Source: Nitrospirota bacterium
Lineage (GTDB): Bacteria > Nitrospirota > UBA9217
Assembly (NCBI GenBank): GCA_035516965.1
Contig: DATIZR010000040.1
Location: 62,001-126,000 of the forward strand
Direction: 5' to 3'
Length of the DNA stretch: 64,000 nucleotides
Shown here piece by piece: positions 52,456-60,618 of the stretch. Under the pieces are notes generated by a model. It searched no databases and was not told where the DNA came from. It saw nothing but the letters and a program-made list of their open reading frames with translations. The translations under genes were made by a program, and so were the position numbers. Each line of letters opens with the position of its first letter. Position 1 is the stretch's first letter.

Positions 52456-53178
52456 ATGCACGTCCTGCGCCGAATCCTCGATATCCTGATGCCGACCGCC
52501 TGCTCCTACTGCTCCTCTTCGGTCGGCGATTCGGCCGTTCCCTTTTTCTGCTCTGCCTGCTGGAACGATTTCGCCGTCATGAGCGGCCCGCTCTGCCCCT
52601 CCTGTGGAAGGCAATTTGAGTCTTCCGAAGCGCTGCGGCACAGTCCCGACCACTGCTGTCTCGACTGCCGGAAGCAGACTCCCTTCTTTGATCAAGCGGT
52701 GTCCATCGGCTATTTCGAAGGACCGCTTCGCGAGGCGATCCATCAGTTCAAGTACCGCCCGTGCAGGTCGCTGGGCGTGCCGCTGGGGCGCTGGATGGCA
52801 GAAAACCTCGGCGCTGTCCGCGCCCTCGACCTGGTCATTCCCGTACCACTTCACAGCAGCCGTCTTAGACAGCGGGGATTCAACCAGGCGCTCCTCCTCG
52901 CGAACCAGGTGGCCGATTCCTTTTCCCTTCCCCTCTGCTATGACAATCTGGTCCGTCTCAAGCGCACAAAGCCGCAGGTCGAGCTGTCCCCCGAGGAACG
53001 GCTCCAGAACGTCAAGAACGCATTCTCGCTGCTCGTCCCCGACCGGATGATCGGGAAATCGGTCCTCATCGTCGATGATGTGTACACGACCGGCGCAACG
53101 ATGAATGAGTGCTCGCGGATTCTCAAGGAAGCGGGAGCTGTTCGCGTGAGCGCCCTCACCATTGCACGCGCTGTCTGA
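52456..53178 (+). CDS. ComF-family phosphoribosyltransferase-like protein
   Basis: Protein of 240 residues. N-terminal double zinc ribbon (Cys16/19, Cys32/35, Cys47/50 and a DHCCLDC segment), then a PRTase domain with VIPVPLHSSRLRQRGFNQALLLA and the PRPP loop VLIVDDVYTTGATMNE. In naturally competent bacteria ComF helps DNA uptake; outside those species its role is uncertain. The pair gpmI-comF follows rlmH, as in Geobacter-like genomes. It ends the block; a strong promoter for the next operon lies 70 bases later. Confidence 0.9.
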   Translation: MHVLRRILDILMPTACSYCSSSVGDSAVPFFCSACWNDFAVMSGPLCPSCGRQFESSEALRHSPDHCCLDCRKQTPFFDQAVSIGYFEGPLREAIHQFKYRPCRSLGVPLGRWMAENLGAVRALDLVIPVPLHSSRLRQRGFNQALLLANQVADSFSLPLCYDNLVRLKRTKPQVELSPEERLQNVKNAFSLLVPDRMIGKSVLIVDDVYTTGATMNECSRILKEAGAVRVSALTIARAV

Positions 53179-53513
53179 CGATTTCGGGAGGGGGCGATCG
53201 CGGGGAACACTTCTCGCTGAGCTGGCCAACGCAGTCATTGCTGTCTTACTTGACAAGAGATGGAGCATTCTGTATAGTCACCTATGCCTTTTCGGGGGAT
53301 GCATTCTCCACGCTCCCGTGCTGCAGCGATGAGACCAGACATGTCCCTTCTTTCCAGAGGTGTCCTTCCCCGGGGTGAATAGTACCTTGACTCTGAAATT
53401 CCGGTATGAAATAGTAGCGTCGAGTTTTCGCGCGCAGCCGCACCGCGGGAAGAAGCGCGCAGGCTGATCGCGGATTTTGATCCCATTCTTGAGAGAGCGC
53501 AGGGAGGTATACT
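53179..53513 (+). other. 335-base gap: strong promoter and long 5' leader
   Basis: Contains the promoter at 53250-53278 and a predicted leader of about 229 bases to the ATG at 53514. A hairpin with GCGCGC arms lies near 53440-53470. A second weaker promoter-like pair, TTGACT near 53388 with AATAGT 17 bases on, is also seen. No riboswitch that I know could be matched. Confidence 0.55.
53250..53278 (+). promoter_or_regulatory. Near-consensus sigma70 promoter of the envelope operon
   Basis: TTGACA (53250-53255), exactly 17 bases, TATAGT (53273-53278): eleven of twelve consensus positions. The predicted start is near 53285. Confidence 0.82.
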
Positions 53514-54374
53514 ATGTTCCGGTCTGTAGCAGCTTTTCTGGTGATGATCACGGCCGTCGTTTTTATCGTACCGGCGGGCGCATCTGCACAACTGGTCGGT
53601 AGTGTCAAGGATGTCGTGGACTCTGTGGGAAGCACAGGCAAGGTCGATTGGACCACGAGCGTTATCACGGCAGTCGGCATCGGCGCACCGCCTGCTCAGC
53701 CTGCGAACCCGGCGCAGGCGCGGGCTATGGCGGAGCGTGCGGCGCAGGTCGTGGCGCTCCGCAACCTGCTTGAAGCCGTGAAGGGAGTCCGGGTAGATTC
53801 TGCGACCACCGTTGAGAACTTCATCGTGACGAGCGACGTCGTCAAGACCCAGGTAAACGGCATCGTCCAGGGAGCTACGATCATGGACAAGAAGTACATG
53901 TCTGACGGTTCGGTGGAAGTAACCGTCGGCATGAAGCTGACGGGCGCACTCGCCGATGCGCTGATTCCGAAAACGCCGAACGCGGCGCCGGGCGCTGCAC
54001 CGGCGATGCCGGCACCCGGTGTCCAGGGGCAGCTCTACACGGGGCTGGTCGTCGATGCACGGGGGCTGGGGGTGAGGCCTGCCATGGCGCCGAAGATATT
54101 GAACGAGGACGGCAGGGAGGTCTACGGATCGGCACAGATCAACCGGGACTGGGCGGTCAGAGAGGGTATGGCCGGATATCTCAAGGGCGATCCCGCCTCG
54201 GTCCAAACCAACCCCCGGGTGGCGGATAAGCCGCTTGTCGTGAAGGCAATCAAGGCCTCGGGAGAGGGCAGGACCGACCTGGTGATTTCCAACGCCGATG
54301 CGGCCGCCCTGCAGGGCGCGTCCCAGAATCTGAGCATGCTCGAAAAGTGCAGGGTGATCATCCTGGTAGATTAG
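53514..54374 (+). CDS. Exported LPP20/FlgT_N-like protein, paralogue 1
   Basis: Protein of 286 residues with a cleavable signal (cut after AGASA, about 25). Residues about 38-148 have the pattern ARAMAERAAQVVALRNLLEAV ... VNGIVQGATIMDKKYMSDGSVEVTVGM, which resembles the LPP20 / FlgT N-terminal domain found in FlgP and FlgT. A Pro/Ala linker (about 150-170) leads to a C-terminal domain (about 175-286) starting YTGLVVDARGLGVRPAMAPKIL and ending KCRVIILVD, shared with the paralogue at 57072 and not recognised by me. There is no lipobox. First gene of the operon; GGGAGG sits before the ATG. Confidence 0.78.
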   Translation: MFRSVAAFLVMITAVVFIVPAGASAQLVGSVKDVVDSVGSTGKVDWTTSVITAVGIGAPPAQPANPAQARAMAERAAQVVALRNLLEAVKGVRVDSATTVENFIVTSDVVKTQVNGIVQGATIMDKKYMSDGSVEVTVGMKLTGALADALIPKTPNAAPGAAPAMPAPGVQGQLYTGLVVDARGLGVRPAMAPKILNEDGREVYGSAQINRDWAVREGMAGYLKGDPASVQTNPRVADKPLVVKAIKASGEGRTDLVISNADAAALQGASQNLSMLEKCRVIILVD

Positions 54375-54433
54375 CCGGCCGCTTTTTCTGAAAAAGAAAT
54401 CAATGAATGAACCTGGAGACTACGGAGGCAGGA

Positions 54434-55591
54434 ATGACTATCCATCTGAAGCGGATCATGCTGTTTGCGGCGGTCCTGGCCGTTCTGGCGGCCGGGTGCG
54501 GGACCAAGACTGTTCCCCCCACGTCGGTGCTGGATACTCCCGATTACCATTACCGGAACGGTCTTAAATACCTTGACAGCAACCAGATCGATGAAGCCAT
54601 GAAATCCTTTGATCGTGCCGTGGCGATTGCTCCGAAATCTCCTCTCGGCTACATCGGCAAGGGCTTGGCATTTGGGAAGAAGGGCGATTTCAAGGCCGCT
54701 TTCGAGAACATGGATAAGGCGAGGGGCTATGACGAAAAAGGTGTCGAATCCCGGATCGGCATGATACGCCTCCTCAGCATGCAGCGGGGCGAGGATTGGC
54801 TGAAAAAGACCGAGAAGGAGTTTAAATCTGCTCAGGACAAGGATCCCGGCAGCGCGCCCCTTCATTACTACATGGGCCTGGCCTACAAGGTATCCTTTGA
54901 CTTTGATAAGGCCGCGAACATGTTCCGCCGGGTGATCGAGCTGAACAAGGAGTTCACCGCCGAGGCGAACGCCGAATGGGCCACGATCCAGAAGATCCAG
55001 CGCGCCGCACCAGGCTCGGTGATCGGCAAGCAGATCGCGCTTATTGACAGGCTCGACCGCGCTGATATCGCCGCGCTGTTCGTGCAGGAGATGGACCTGG
55101 AAAAGCTCTTCACGAAGCGCGGCGCCAAGACCTATGACACGACCTTCAAGGCGCCGGAAGAAGCCACGGCGTCGGCGATGACGACCGAAACCGTCGTCAA
55201 GATGGAAGCGGCCACCGACATCAAGGACAATTGGCTGAAGCCGAGCATCGACACCGTGCTCAAACTGCACGTGCGCGGGCTGGAGGCGGGCCCCAACCAT
55301 ACCTTCGAGCCGGACAAACTCATAACCAGGGCAGAATTTGCACTGATGCTGGAGGATGTCCTCGTCCGGGTGAGCGGCGATGAAAAGCTGGCCACGAAAT
55401 ACGTCGGTTCCGCGTCCCTGTTCCCCGATGTGCGGAGCGACCACTACGCGTTCAACGCGATTATGGTCGTGACGTCCCGAGGTTTCATCGAGGCTGACAA
55501 GGCTACCGGCGAGTTCAGGCCGGGAGACCCCGTATCCGGGGCGGATGCGCTTCTCGCCATCCGTGAATTCAAGAACCAGTTGAAGTTCTAG
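54434..55591 (+). CDS. TPR lipoprotein with SLH-type C-terminus
   Basis: Protein of 385 residues. Lipobox VLAAGC (Cys22). TPR units (about 38-180), for example YHYRNGLKYLDSNQIDEAMKSF and APLHYYMGLAYKVSFDFDKAANMF. The C-terminal ~120 residues look like SLH repeats (ITRAEFALMLEDVLVRV ... FPDVRSDHYAFNAIMVVTSRGFIE ... GEFRPGDPVSGADALLAI), which bind the cell wall or pyruvylated sugars. Together they suggest an outer-membrane protein that reaches peptidoglycan. ATG 54434 has ACGGAGGCAGG upstream. An intrinsic terminator lies nine bases past the stop. Confidence 0.82.
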   Translation: MTIHLKRIMLFAAVLAVLAAGCGTKTVPPTSVLDTPDYHYRNGLKYLDSNQIDEAMKSFDRAVAIAPKSPLGYIGKGLAFGKKGDFKAAFENMDKARGYDEKGVESRIGMIRLLSMQRGEDWLKKTEKEFKSAQDKDPGSAPLHYYMGLAYKVSFDFDKAANMFRRVIELNKEFTAEANAEWATIQKIQRAAPGSVIGKQIALIDRLDRADIAALFVQEMDLEKLFTKRGAKTYDTTFKAPEEATASAMTTETVVKMEAATDIKDNWLKPSIDTVLKLHVRGLEAGPNHTFEPDKLITRAEFALMLEDVLVRVSGDEKLATKYVGSASLFPDVRSDHYAFNAIMVVTSRGFIEADKATGEFRPGDPVSGADALLAIREFKNQLKF

Positions 55592-55599
55592 CTGCCGTG

Positions 55600-55626
55600 C
55601 CCGCCCCGGTCAGGGGCGGGTTTTTT
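55600..55626 (+). terminator. Rho-independent terminator inside the envelope operon
   Basis: Perfect stem CCCGCCCC (55600-55607) and GGGGCGGG (55613-55620), five-base loop, TTTTTT to 55626. It is six bases before the next ATG, so it may let only part of the transcripts through. Confidence 0.85.
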
Positions 55627-55632
55627 AATACC

Positions 55633-57021
55633 ATGCGAATTGGACCGCTGACGCCATCCCTCATTGCCGTACTGTGCCTCCTTCTTTCCGCCGGCAAGGC
55701 CGGCGCCCACCTCAAGATTCTGGACGGCGAGCACACGGTCGTTTATGATATCGTAAACCCCCGCGGCGTAGCCTTCATTCCCGACTACACGAATGAGTCC
55801 TTTGAGCAGAGGGTCATCAGCCAGGACGAGTTCAGCAAGCGAGTGCAGGTCACGTCGCGCATGCACGCCATGAAAACACGTGTGTCCTATCCCGTTGCGC
55901 CCGGTGTGCTGCCGCAGTCGATTTCGCAGTATCTGACGCCCGAGGCGGACCGGCAGTCAGGCGACCCGGCGCTAGTGAAGATTGCCAGGGACGTGACCCG
56001 TGAAAGCCGTTACGTACACGAGGCTGCAAATGCGATCCTCTCCTGGATCGCAGACAACCTGACCTTTGATACCAGCATCACGGTTCCGACCGATGCGCTT
56101 TCGGCATTGCGCACGAGGAAAGCCTACTGCGTGGGATATTCGAACCTGTCCGTCGCCCTGCTGCGTGCCGCCGGTATCCCTGCTCGCGTCGTCCACGGTT
56201 ATCTGCCCCCCGGGTATGAATGGGGGTTCTCAAAAGAATACTGGGGCGTCAAGGTGAACGACGGCGGGTACCATGCGTACCTTGAGATCTATTATCCTGA
56301 TACGGGGTGGGTCTTCTCGGATGCCGAACACTCGCACAATTTCGTCGATCCTTTTCACATCATTCTGCGCATCGATGGCATGGATATGCCGGGGGCCGTG
56401 CGCGGAGGATTCCTTGACGTGGACAAGGCGACGTTTTATACCATTTTCCAGGAGACGGACAAAACGGCCGTGGTGGATGAACTGCCCATGCCGAGGGAAC
56501 AACGACTCGGCAGGAGGATGGACACCGTTCAGCATTCCGCCCTGGTCACGGGCAAGGTCAGCGACAAAAACGGCAGGCCTGTTCCGAAGGGCAGTGTTGT
56601 CCTCTGGAAAGAAGGCAGGGGAACGCCCTCTCCCTTCACTGACGGCCGCTATGTCACGGCTCTGGCTGGTCCGGGAACGTATCGTGTTGAGGTGAGAGGG
56701 CCGGGATTCACAAAATCATCCCGTGAAGTGCGGGTCGAGCAGGGGCAGGTCTATGCCCTGGACTTTACGCTCCAACCGGGAGGCGTGATCAGGGGCAAAG
56801 TAGTCGACGCATCTGGAAAACCGGTTTCGGACGGCGATGTCTTTTACCGGGAGGGGAGCACCAGCTTCGGAGTCCCTATTGACAAGGACGGGACCTACCG
56901 GATAGACGGGCTGGCTCCCGGACAGTACCGGGTTTCGGTCTTAAACGGTGACAAAGAAACAGCCGGGACGGCTGAAGCCGCTGCCGGCAGGGAAACGGTG
57001 CTCGATTTTGTGATAAAATAG
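55633..57021 (+). CDS. Exported transglutaminase-like protein with two carboxypeptidase-regulatory-like domains
   Basis: Protein of 462 residues with a signal peptide (LTPSLIAVLCLLLSAGKAGA). The papain-like transglutaminase domain (about 120-235) has the triad Cys166 in RKAYCVGYSN, His214 in GGYHAYLEIY, and Asp230 in WVFSDAEH. Two Ig-like CarboxypepD_reg domains follow (ALVTGKVSDKNGRPVPKGSVVL and GVIRGKVVDASGKPVSDGDVFY). It could cross-link or cut isopeptide bonds in envelope proteins. ATG 55633 is the start because the signal peptide begins here; no ribosome site is seen in the T-rich gap, except the GGGCGGG arm of the terminator, 13 bases upstream. Confidence 0.85.
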   Translation: MRIGPLTPSLIAVLCLLLSAGKAGAHLKILDGEHTVVYDIVNPRGVAFIPDYTNESFEQRVISQDEFSKRVQVTSRMHAMKTRVSYPVAPGVLPQSISQYLTPEADRQSGDPALVKIARDVTRESRYVHEAANAILSWIADNLTFDTSITVPTDALSALRTRKAYCVGYSNLSVALLRAAGIPARVVHGYLPPGYEWGFSKEYWGVKVNDGGYHAYLEIYYPDTGWVFSDAEHSHNFVDPFHIILRIDGMDMPGAVRGGFLDVDKATFYTIFQETDKTAVVDELPMPREQRLGRRMDTVQHSALVTGKVSDKNGRPVPKGSVVLWKEGRGTPSPFTDGRYVTALAGPGTYRVEVRGPGFTKSSREVRVEQGQVYALDFTLQPGGVIRGKVVDASGKPVSDGDVFYREGSTSFGVPIDKDGTYRIDGLAPGQYRVSVLNGDKETAGTAEAAAGRETVLDFVIK

Positions 57022-57071
57022 GGTCATTTCGGGCAGTGAAAGGAAATCTTCTTCATCAGGAGCGAGAGATC

Positions 57072-58109
57072 ATGGACTCCATTCATTCAGGAATTATTGC
57101 TGCACTTCTGTCTGTTGTCCTGCCGTTCATCGCGGCAGCCCAGACACCCGGTCCTTCGGACGCGATTGAGTCGACCGTCAATGGGTCGATCAACTGGACC
57201 GTCGGCGAAGTGTATGCGAAGGGAACCGGCGCTCCACCGTCCCAGGCAGTCAACCCGGCCCAGGCCCGTGCCATGGCAGAACGCGCCGCCTTTGTTGTCG
57301 CCATCAGGAACCTGCTTGAGACCGTGAAAGGCGTTCGGGTGGATTCCGAAAGCGTGGTGGAGAACTTCATGGTGAAAAGCGATGTGATCAGGACCAGAGT
57401 GGACGGAATCGTTCAGGGGGCCCGCGTCGTGAGAACGCAATACCTTTCTGACGGTTCCGTTGAAGTGCTCGTCGGAATGAGCATGAAAGGCGCCTTCTTG
57501 AACGCGGTCGTGCCGGACAGTTTCGGACGATCAACGACGCCTGTTCCTCAGCCGCAGGGAAAGCCGCTGCAACCATCACCAGCAAAGCCGTCAACACCGG
57601 GAAAAAAACCGGAACCGGCGAGGCCGGCGCCTGTTCCTCCGGCGCCTCCTCTTCCGGAGGCAAAGCCGGAACCGGCCAAGCCTGCCCCTGCTCCGTCTGA
57701 GCCGAAGATGCCTCAAGTTCCGCAGCCTGCGCCCAATCCTCCAGCGGATGCGACCGTGGCATTCAAGGGCGGCGTCGCGACCGGTCTTGTGATTGACGGA
57801 AGAGGTCTCGGGTTAAGGCCGGCCCTGCTGCCGAAAATTGTCGACCAGAAGGGCCAGGAGGTCTACGTTGGCCAGGTGGTCACCAGGACCAATGCCGTCG
57901 AGCAGGGAGTCGCAGGATACGCCAAGGATGTGAACGCGGCTGCAAACAATTTCCGGGTCACCGACAATCCTGCCGTCATCAGGGGAATGCAGGCTTCAGG
58001 CGCAGCGAGAACCGACATCGTGATCGCGCAGCTCGATGCAGACGCTCTCCGCAAGCTTTCCGCAAAGGGTGATTTTCTGCAGTATTGCCGCGTCATCATT
58101 GTCTATTAG
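57072..58109 (+). CDS. Exported LPP20/FlgT_N-like protein, paralogue 2 with Pro-rich linker
   Basis: Protein of 345 residues, signal peptide cut near AAAQ (23). The N-terminal domain closely matches the first paralogue (NPAQARAMAERAAFVVAIRN, VKGVRVDSESVVENFMV, VDGIVQGARVVRTQYLSDGS). A long Pro/Lys/Glu-rich linker (about 163-225) is inserted before the shared C-terminal domain (ATGLVIDGRGLGLRPALLPKI ... CRVIIVY). Such linkers often cross the periplasm or peptidoglycan. Start ATG has CAGGAGCGAGAG upstream; GTG 57036 is less likely. Function unknown. Confidence 0.78.
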   Translation: MDSIHSGIIAALLSVVLPFIAAAQTPGPSDAIESTVNGSINWTVGEVYAKGTGAPPSQAVNPAQARAMAERAAFVVAIRNLLETVKGVRVDSESVVENFMVKSDVIRTRVDGIVQGARVVRTQYLSDGSVEVLVGMSMKGAFLNAVVPDSFGRSTTPVPQPQGKPLQPSPAKPSTPGKKPEPARPAPVPPAPPLPEAKPEPAKPAPAPSEPKMPQVPQPAPNPPADATVAFKGGVATGLVIDGRGLGLRPALLPKIVDQKGQEVYVGQVVTRTNAVEQGVAGYAKDVNAAANNFRVTDNPAVIRGMQASGAARTDIVIAQLDADALRKLSAKGDFLQYCRVIIVY

Positions 58110-58191
58110 TCGAACAACGAACAATCGGCATCTGCATCCGTCGCGATGAAGACAAACAGTGATCGTCAGGTGCAGGAAGGATAACGGACCA

Positions 58192-59574
58192 ATGAACAGA
58201 ATAGCAAGGCTGGTTGCAGCAGGAAGCGTGGTCCTCGCACTATCGGCCTGTGCGGTCCCACGTCCGGTCCCTCGCTATCATGATGCGAGCAACCCCTTGA
58301 AGCGGGTGGCGGTGCTGCCGATGAAAAACGATACCACCGATGTGGACGGCCCCGAGGTAGTCCGAAAAAAAATGATCGAGGCGCTGGAGGGCAAGTCGTA
58401 TGTCATCAGGGACGTGAAAGAAACGGACCAGATACTCCGGGACCAGATGGGGATCAATCTCGGCGGCCAGCTCTCCCTGACGACGCCGCAAAAGCTGGGC
58501 GAGGTGCTCGGCGTGGACGGCGTCCTGTATGGCACACTCATGGACTTCGATGAGACGACCACGGGATTGCTGGATGTCAGGAAGGTACGGGCAACATTCA
58601 GGCTTGTGAATACCCGCAACGGACAGGCTTTCTGGGAGCGGGGGCTCGGTGTCCGGACCGAGACCAGGATGTCCGGGAGGAGCGGCAGCGTTGCCTCTGC
58701 CGCGGCCCGCGCCGCAGACGCCAGGGAAAAGGATGTCCCGTGGGTGACGATCGAGAGCGTTGAGACCGGCGAACGCAACGTCGGCCAGGCATTTGCCTAC
58801 GGTCTGGGCGCGAAGCTGCTGACCAAGGCTGTCGGCATCCACCTCAACTATGAGGCGACAGAGATGGCGCGGCGGGTCACCGCAAACCTTCCTTGGGGTC
58901 CCGGCCCCGGCGCAGTTGCCGTTGTAAGCCCGCAGCCTCAGTCTGCGCCTCTTCGCGTGCAGCCGCCAGACGCCCCCGCGTTCGGCTACCTGGATTATGG
59001 AAAAAGGAACTTTTCTGCAGAGCTGGTATCAGTCACCCTTTACAAGGGCAGCGGAGAAAGAATGAAATTCACGATCCCGATTGCAAAAGCGGGTGAGCGG
59101 CTTCGCATGGACATTGACCTGGCGGCCATGGCAAACAACGCGGAGAGCATGCCGCAAACAATGAACAGGATTTCACTGCTCCAGCTCGGAGACAAAAGGC
59201 AGAACTATACACTGTACCCGAATGTGCGTAAATACATAGTCAACACTCCGGGTCAACAGGACAGCTTCGCTTTCGAAAAGCCAAAAATCGAGAAAACGAA
59301 CATCGGCAGCGAGGTGGTCGATGGACATCCCGCGGACAAGTACCGGGTGAGGATCACTTATCAGAATGGCAGGGTGGAGGAGGGATTCATCTGGAATGCG
59401 CGGGACCTTGATGCATTGACGATCAAGAGCGAGGTTGAGAACAGCGATGCGCAAACAACGACGGAGCTGAAAAACATTTCCCTGAGAACACCTCCGCCGT
59501 CGCTCTTTGAGATCCCATCGGATTACACCGAAGCGAAGGGGCTCTTGGACCTGATGAACGGGCCCACTAATTGA
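58192..59574 (+). CDS. DUF799/DUF4412 fusion lipoprotein
   Basis: Protein of 460 residues. Lipobox VLALSAC (Cys20). The first part (about 35-225) resembles the GNA1162/DUF799 lipoprotein family, itself related to LpoB/CsgG: LKRVAVLPMKNDTTDVDGPE ... GVDGVLYGTLMDFDE. The C-terminal part (about 320-460) resembles DUF4412: NYTLYPNVRKYIVN, DGHPADKYRVRITYQNG, EGFIWNARDLDAL and FEIPSDYTE, a LolA-like fold in some relatives. The fusion of the two is unusual to me. GCAGGAAGG precedes the ATG. Function unknown; an outer-membrane complex role is inferred from neighbours. Confidence 0.75.
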   Translation: MNRIARLVAAGSVVLALSACAVPRPVPRYHDASNPLKRVAVLPMKNDTTDVDGPEVVRKKMIEALEGKSYVIRDVKETDQILRDQMGINLGGQLSLTTPQKLGEVLGVDGVLYGTLMDFDETTTGLLDVRKVRATFRLVNTRNGQAFWERGLGVRTETRMSGRSGSVASAAARAADAREKDVPWVTIESVETGERNVGQAFAYGLGAKLLTKAVGIHLNYEATEMARRVTANLPWGPGPGAVAVVSPQPQSAPLRVQPPDAPAFGYLDYGKRNFSAELVSVTLYKGSGERMKFTIPIAKAGERLRMDIDLAAMANNAESMPQTMNRISLLQLGDKRQNYTLYPNVRKYIVNTPGQQDSFAFEKPKIEKTNIGSEVVDGHPADKYRVRITYQNGRVEEGFIWNARDLDALTIKSEVENSDAQTTTELKNISLRTPPPSLFEIPSDYTEAKGLLDLMNGPTN

Positions 59575-59602
59575 CCGAGACAGAGGAAAGAGGAGGAATG
59601 AC

Positions 59603-60583
59603 ATGGTAATCCTGAAACGCTTTCTGGTTATTACACTCTGCACCATTGCGGCCGTTTGTGCTGTCACGACAACGAGCGGCTGCGCTCCCCGCATGAAGGG
59701 ACAGACCAAAGACGACACCACACTGACCAAAACGTCAAAGGAACTGCCGCAGACGAGCGACGTCAACGAATACCGGGGGCCGAAGCTGCGGGTCGGCGTC
59801 GTGAACTTCCAGAACAAGACGCCCTCGAAGGTTCTCGGCATCGGCGAGGCGGCGGCAGACATCCTCGGCACGATCCTGCAGAAGACGGACCGCTTCATCG
59901 TGATCCCACAGCAGGACATGGATTCTATCCTGGCGCAGCAGCGCATGGGAGCGTCAGGCGCCATCAATCCCGATACGGCGGCCCAGATGGGACAGGTCCT
60001 GGGATTGAATGCTATCGTGACCGGGGCGGTCACTGCCTATTCCGAGGCTGAAGAGGGCTCTGATTATCTCGTAGCCAAAAGCAAGAAGCAGATCGCACGG
60101 GTTACCGTCGATTATCGCATTGTCGACACGACAACGGGCGTCCAGATCATGGCCGATTCGGGGGCAGGCATCTACTCAAAATCCGTAAGCAGGGTTCTTG
60201 GCATGGGGTCCAAGGCCGGCTATGACCCCGATCTTCGAGACGGGGCGCTCAGGGACGCCCTGACCAAGGCGATGGTCAACATGATGCAGAAACTCGGCAC
60301 CCGGAGGTGGACCGGCCGGATCGCCCAGGTTGACGGCGACAGTCTCTACATCAATGCCGGTCAGAAGTCCGGCCTGAACGTCGGAGACAAGCTGAAGATT
60401 TTCCGGGCGGGAAAGGACATCATTGATCCTGTCACGAAGGTGAAACTGGGCACCACGGAAAGTCCCATTGGCGAAGCCATTGTCCAGCAGAACGACCTCG
60501 GAGATTCGGCGGACCTGTCGATTGCCGCTCCAAGGTCCGGGACCGGATTCAGGCCGGGGGACATTGTCAAGCTGGCTAAATAG
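59603..60583 (+). CDS. CsgG-family lipoprotein with FlgT C-terminal-like domain
   Basis: Protein of 326 residues. Lipobox TTTSGC (Cys27). Residues about 60-225 are a CsgG-type domain (LRVGVVNFQNKTPSKVLGIGEA ... LNAIVTGAVTAYSEAEEG ... VDYRIVDTTTGVQIMADS). Residues about 235-322 match the FlgT C-terminal domain: GRIAQVDGDSLYINAGQKSGL, VGDKLKIFRAGKDIIDPVT, GTTESPIGEAIV. FlgT itself has a CsgG/TolB-like middle domain plus this C-terminal domain, so the protein looks like FlgT without its N-terminal domain. CsgG proper forms an export pore; whether this one does is unclear because the membrane-spanning loops could not be judged. Confidence 0.82.
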   Translation: MVILKRFLVITLCTIAAVCAVTTTSGCAPRMKGQTKDDTTLTKTSKELPQTSDVNEYRGPKLRVGVVNFQNKTPSKVLGIGEAAADILGTILQKTDRFIVIPQQDMDSILAQQRMGASGAINPDTAAQMGQVLGLNAIVTGAVTAYSEAEEGSDYLVAKSKKQIARVTVDYRIVDTTTGVQIMADSGAGIYSKSVSRVLGMGSKAGYDPDLRDGALRDALTKAMVNMMQKLGTRRWTGRIAQVDGDSLYINAGQKSGLNVGDKLKIFRAGKDIIDPVTKVKLGTTESPIGEAIVQQNDLGDSADLSIAAPRSGTGFRPGDIVKLAK

Positions 60584-60618
60584 GAAGATCAGCTGTTTTG
60601 CGCAGAAAGGATACGGGT

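Noticed and set aside
53285-53513. c-di-GMP or other known riboswitch in the leader of the envelope operon
   Set aside because: None of the conserved cores I know (for example the GEMM GCAAA/GACGCAAAG segments) are present.
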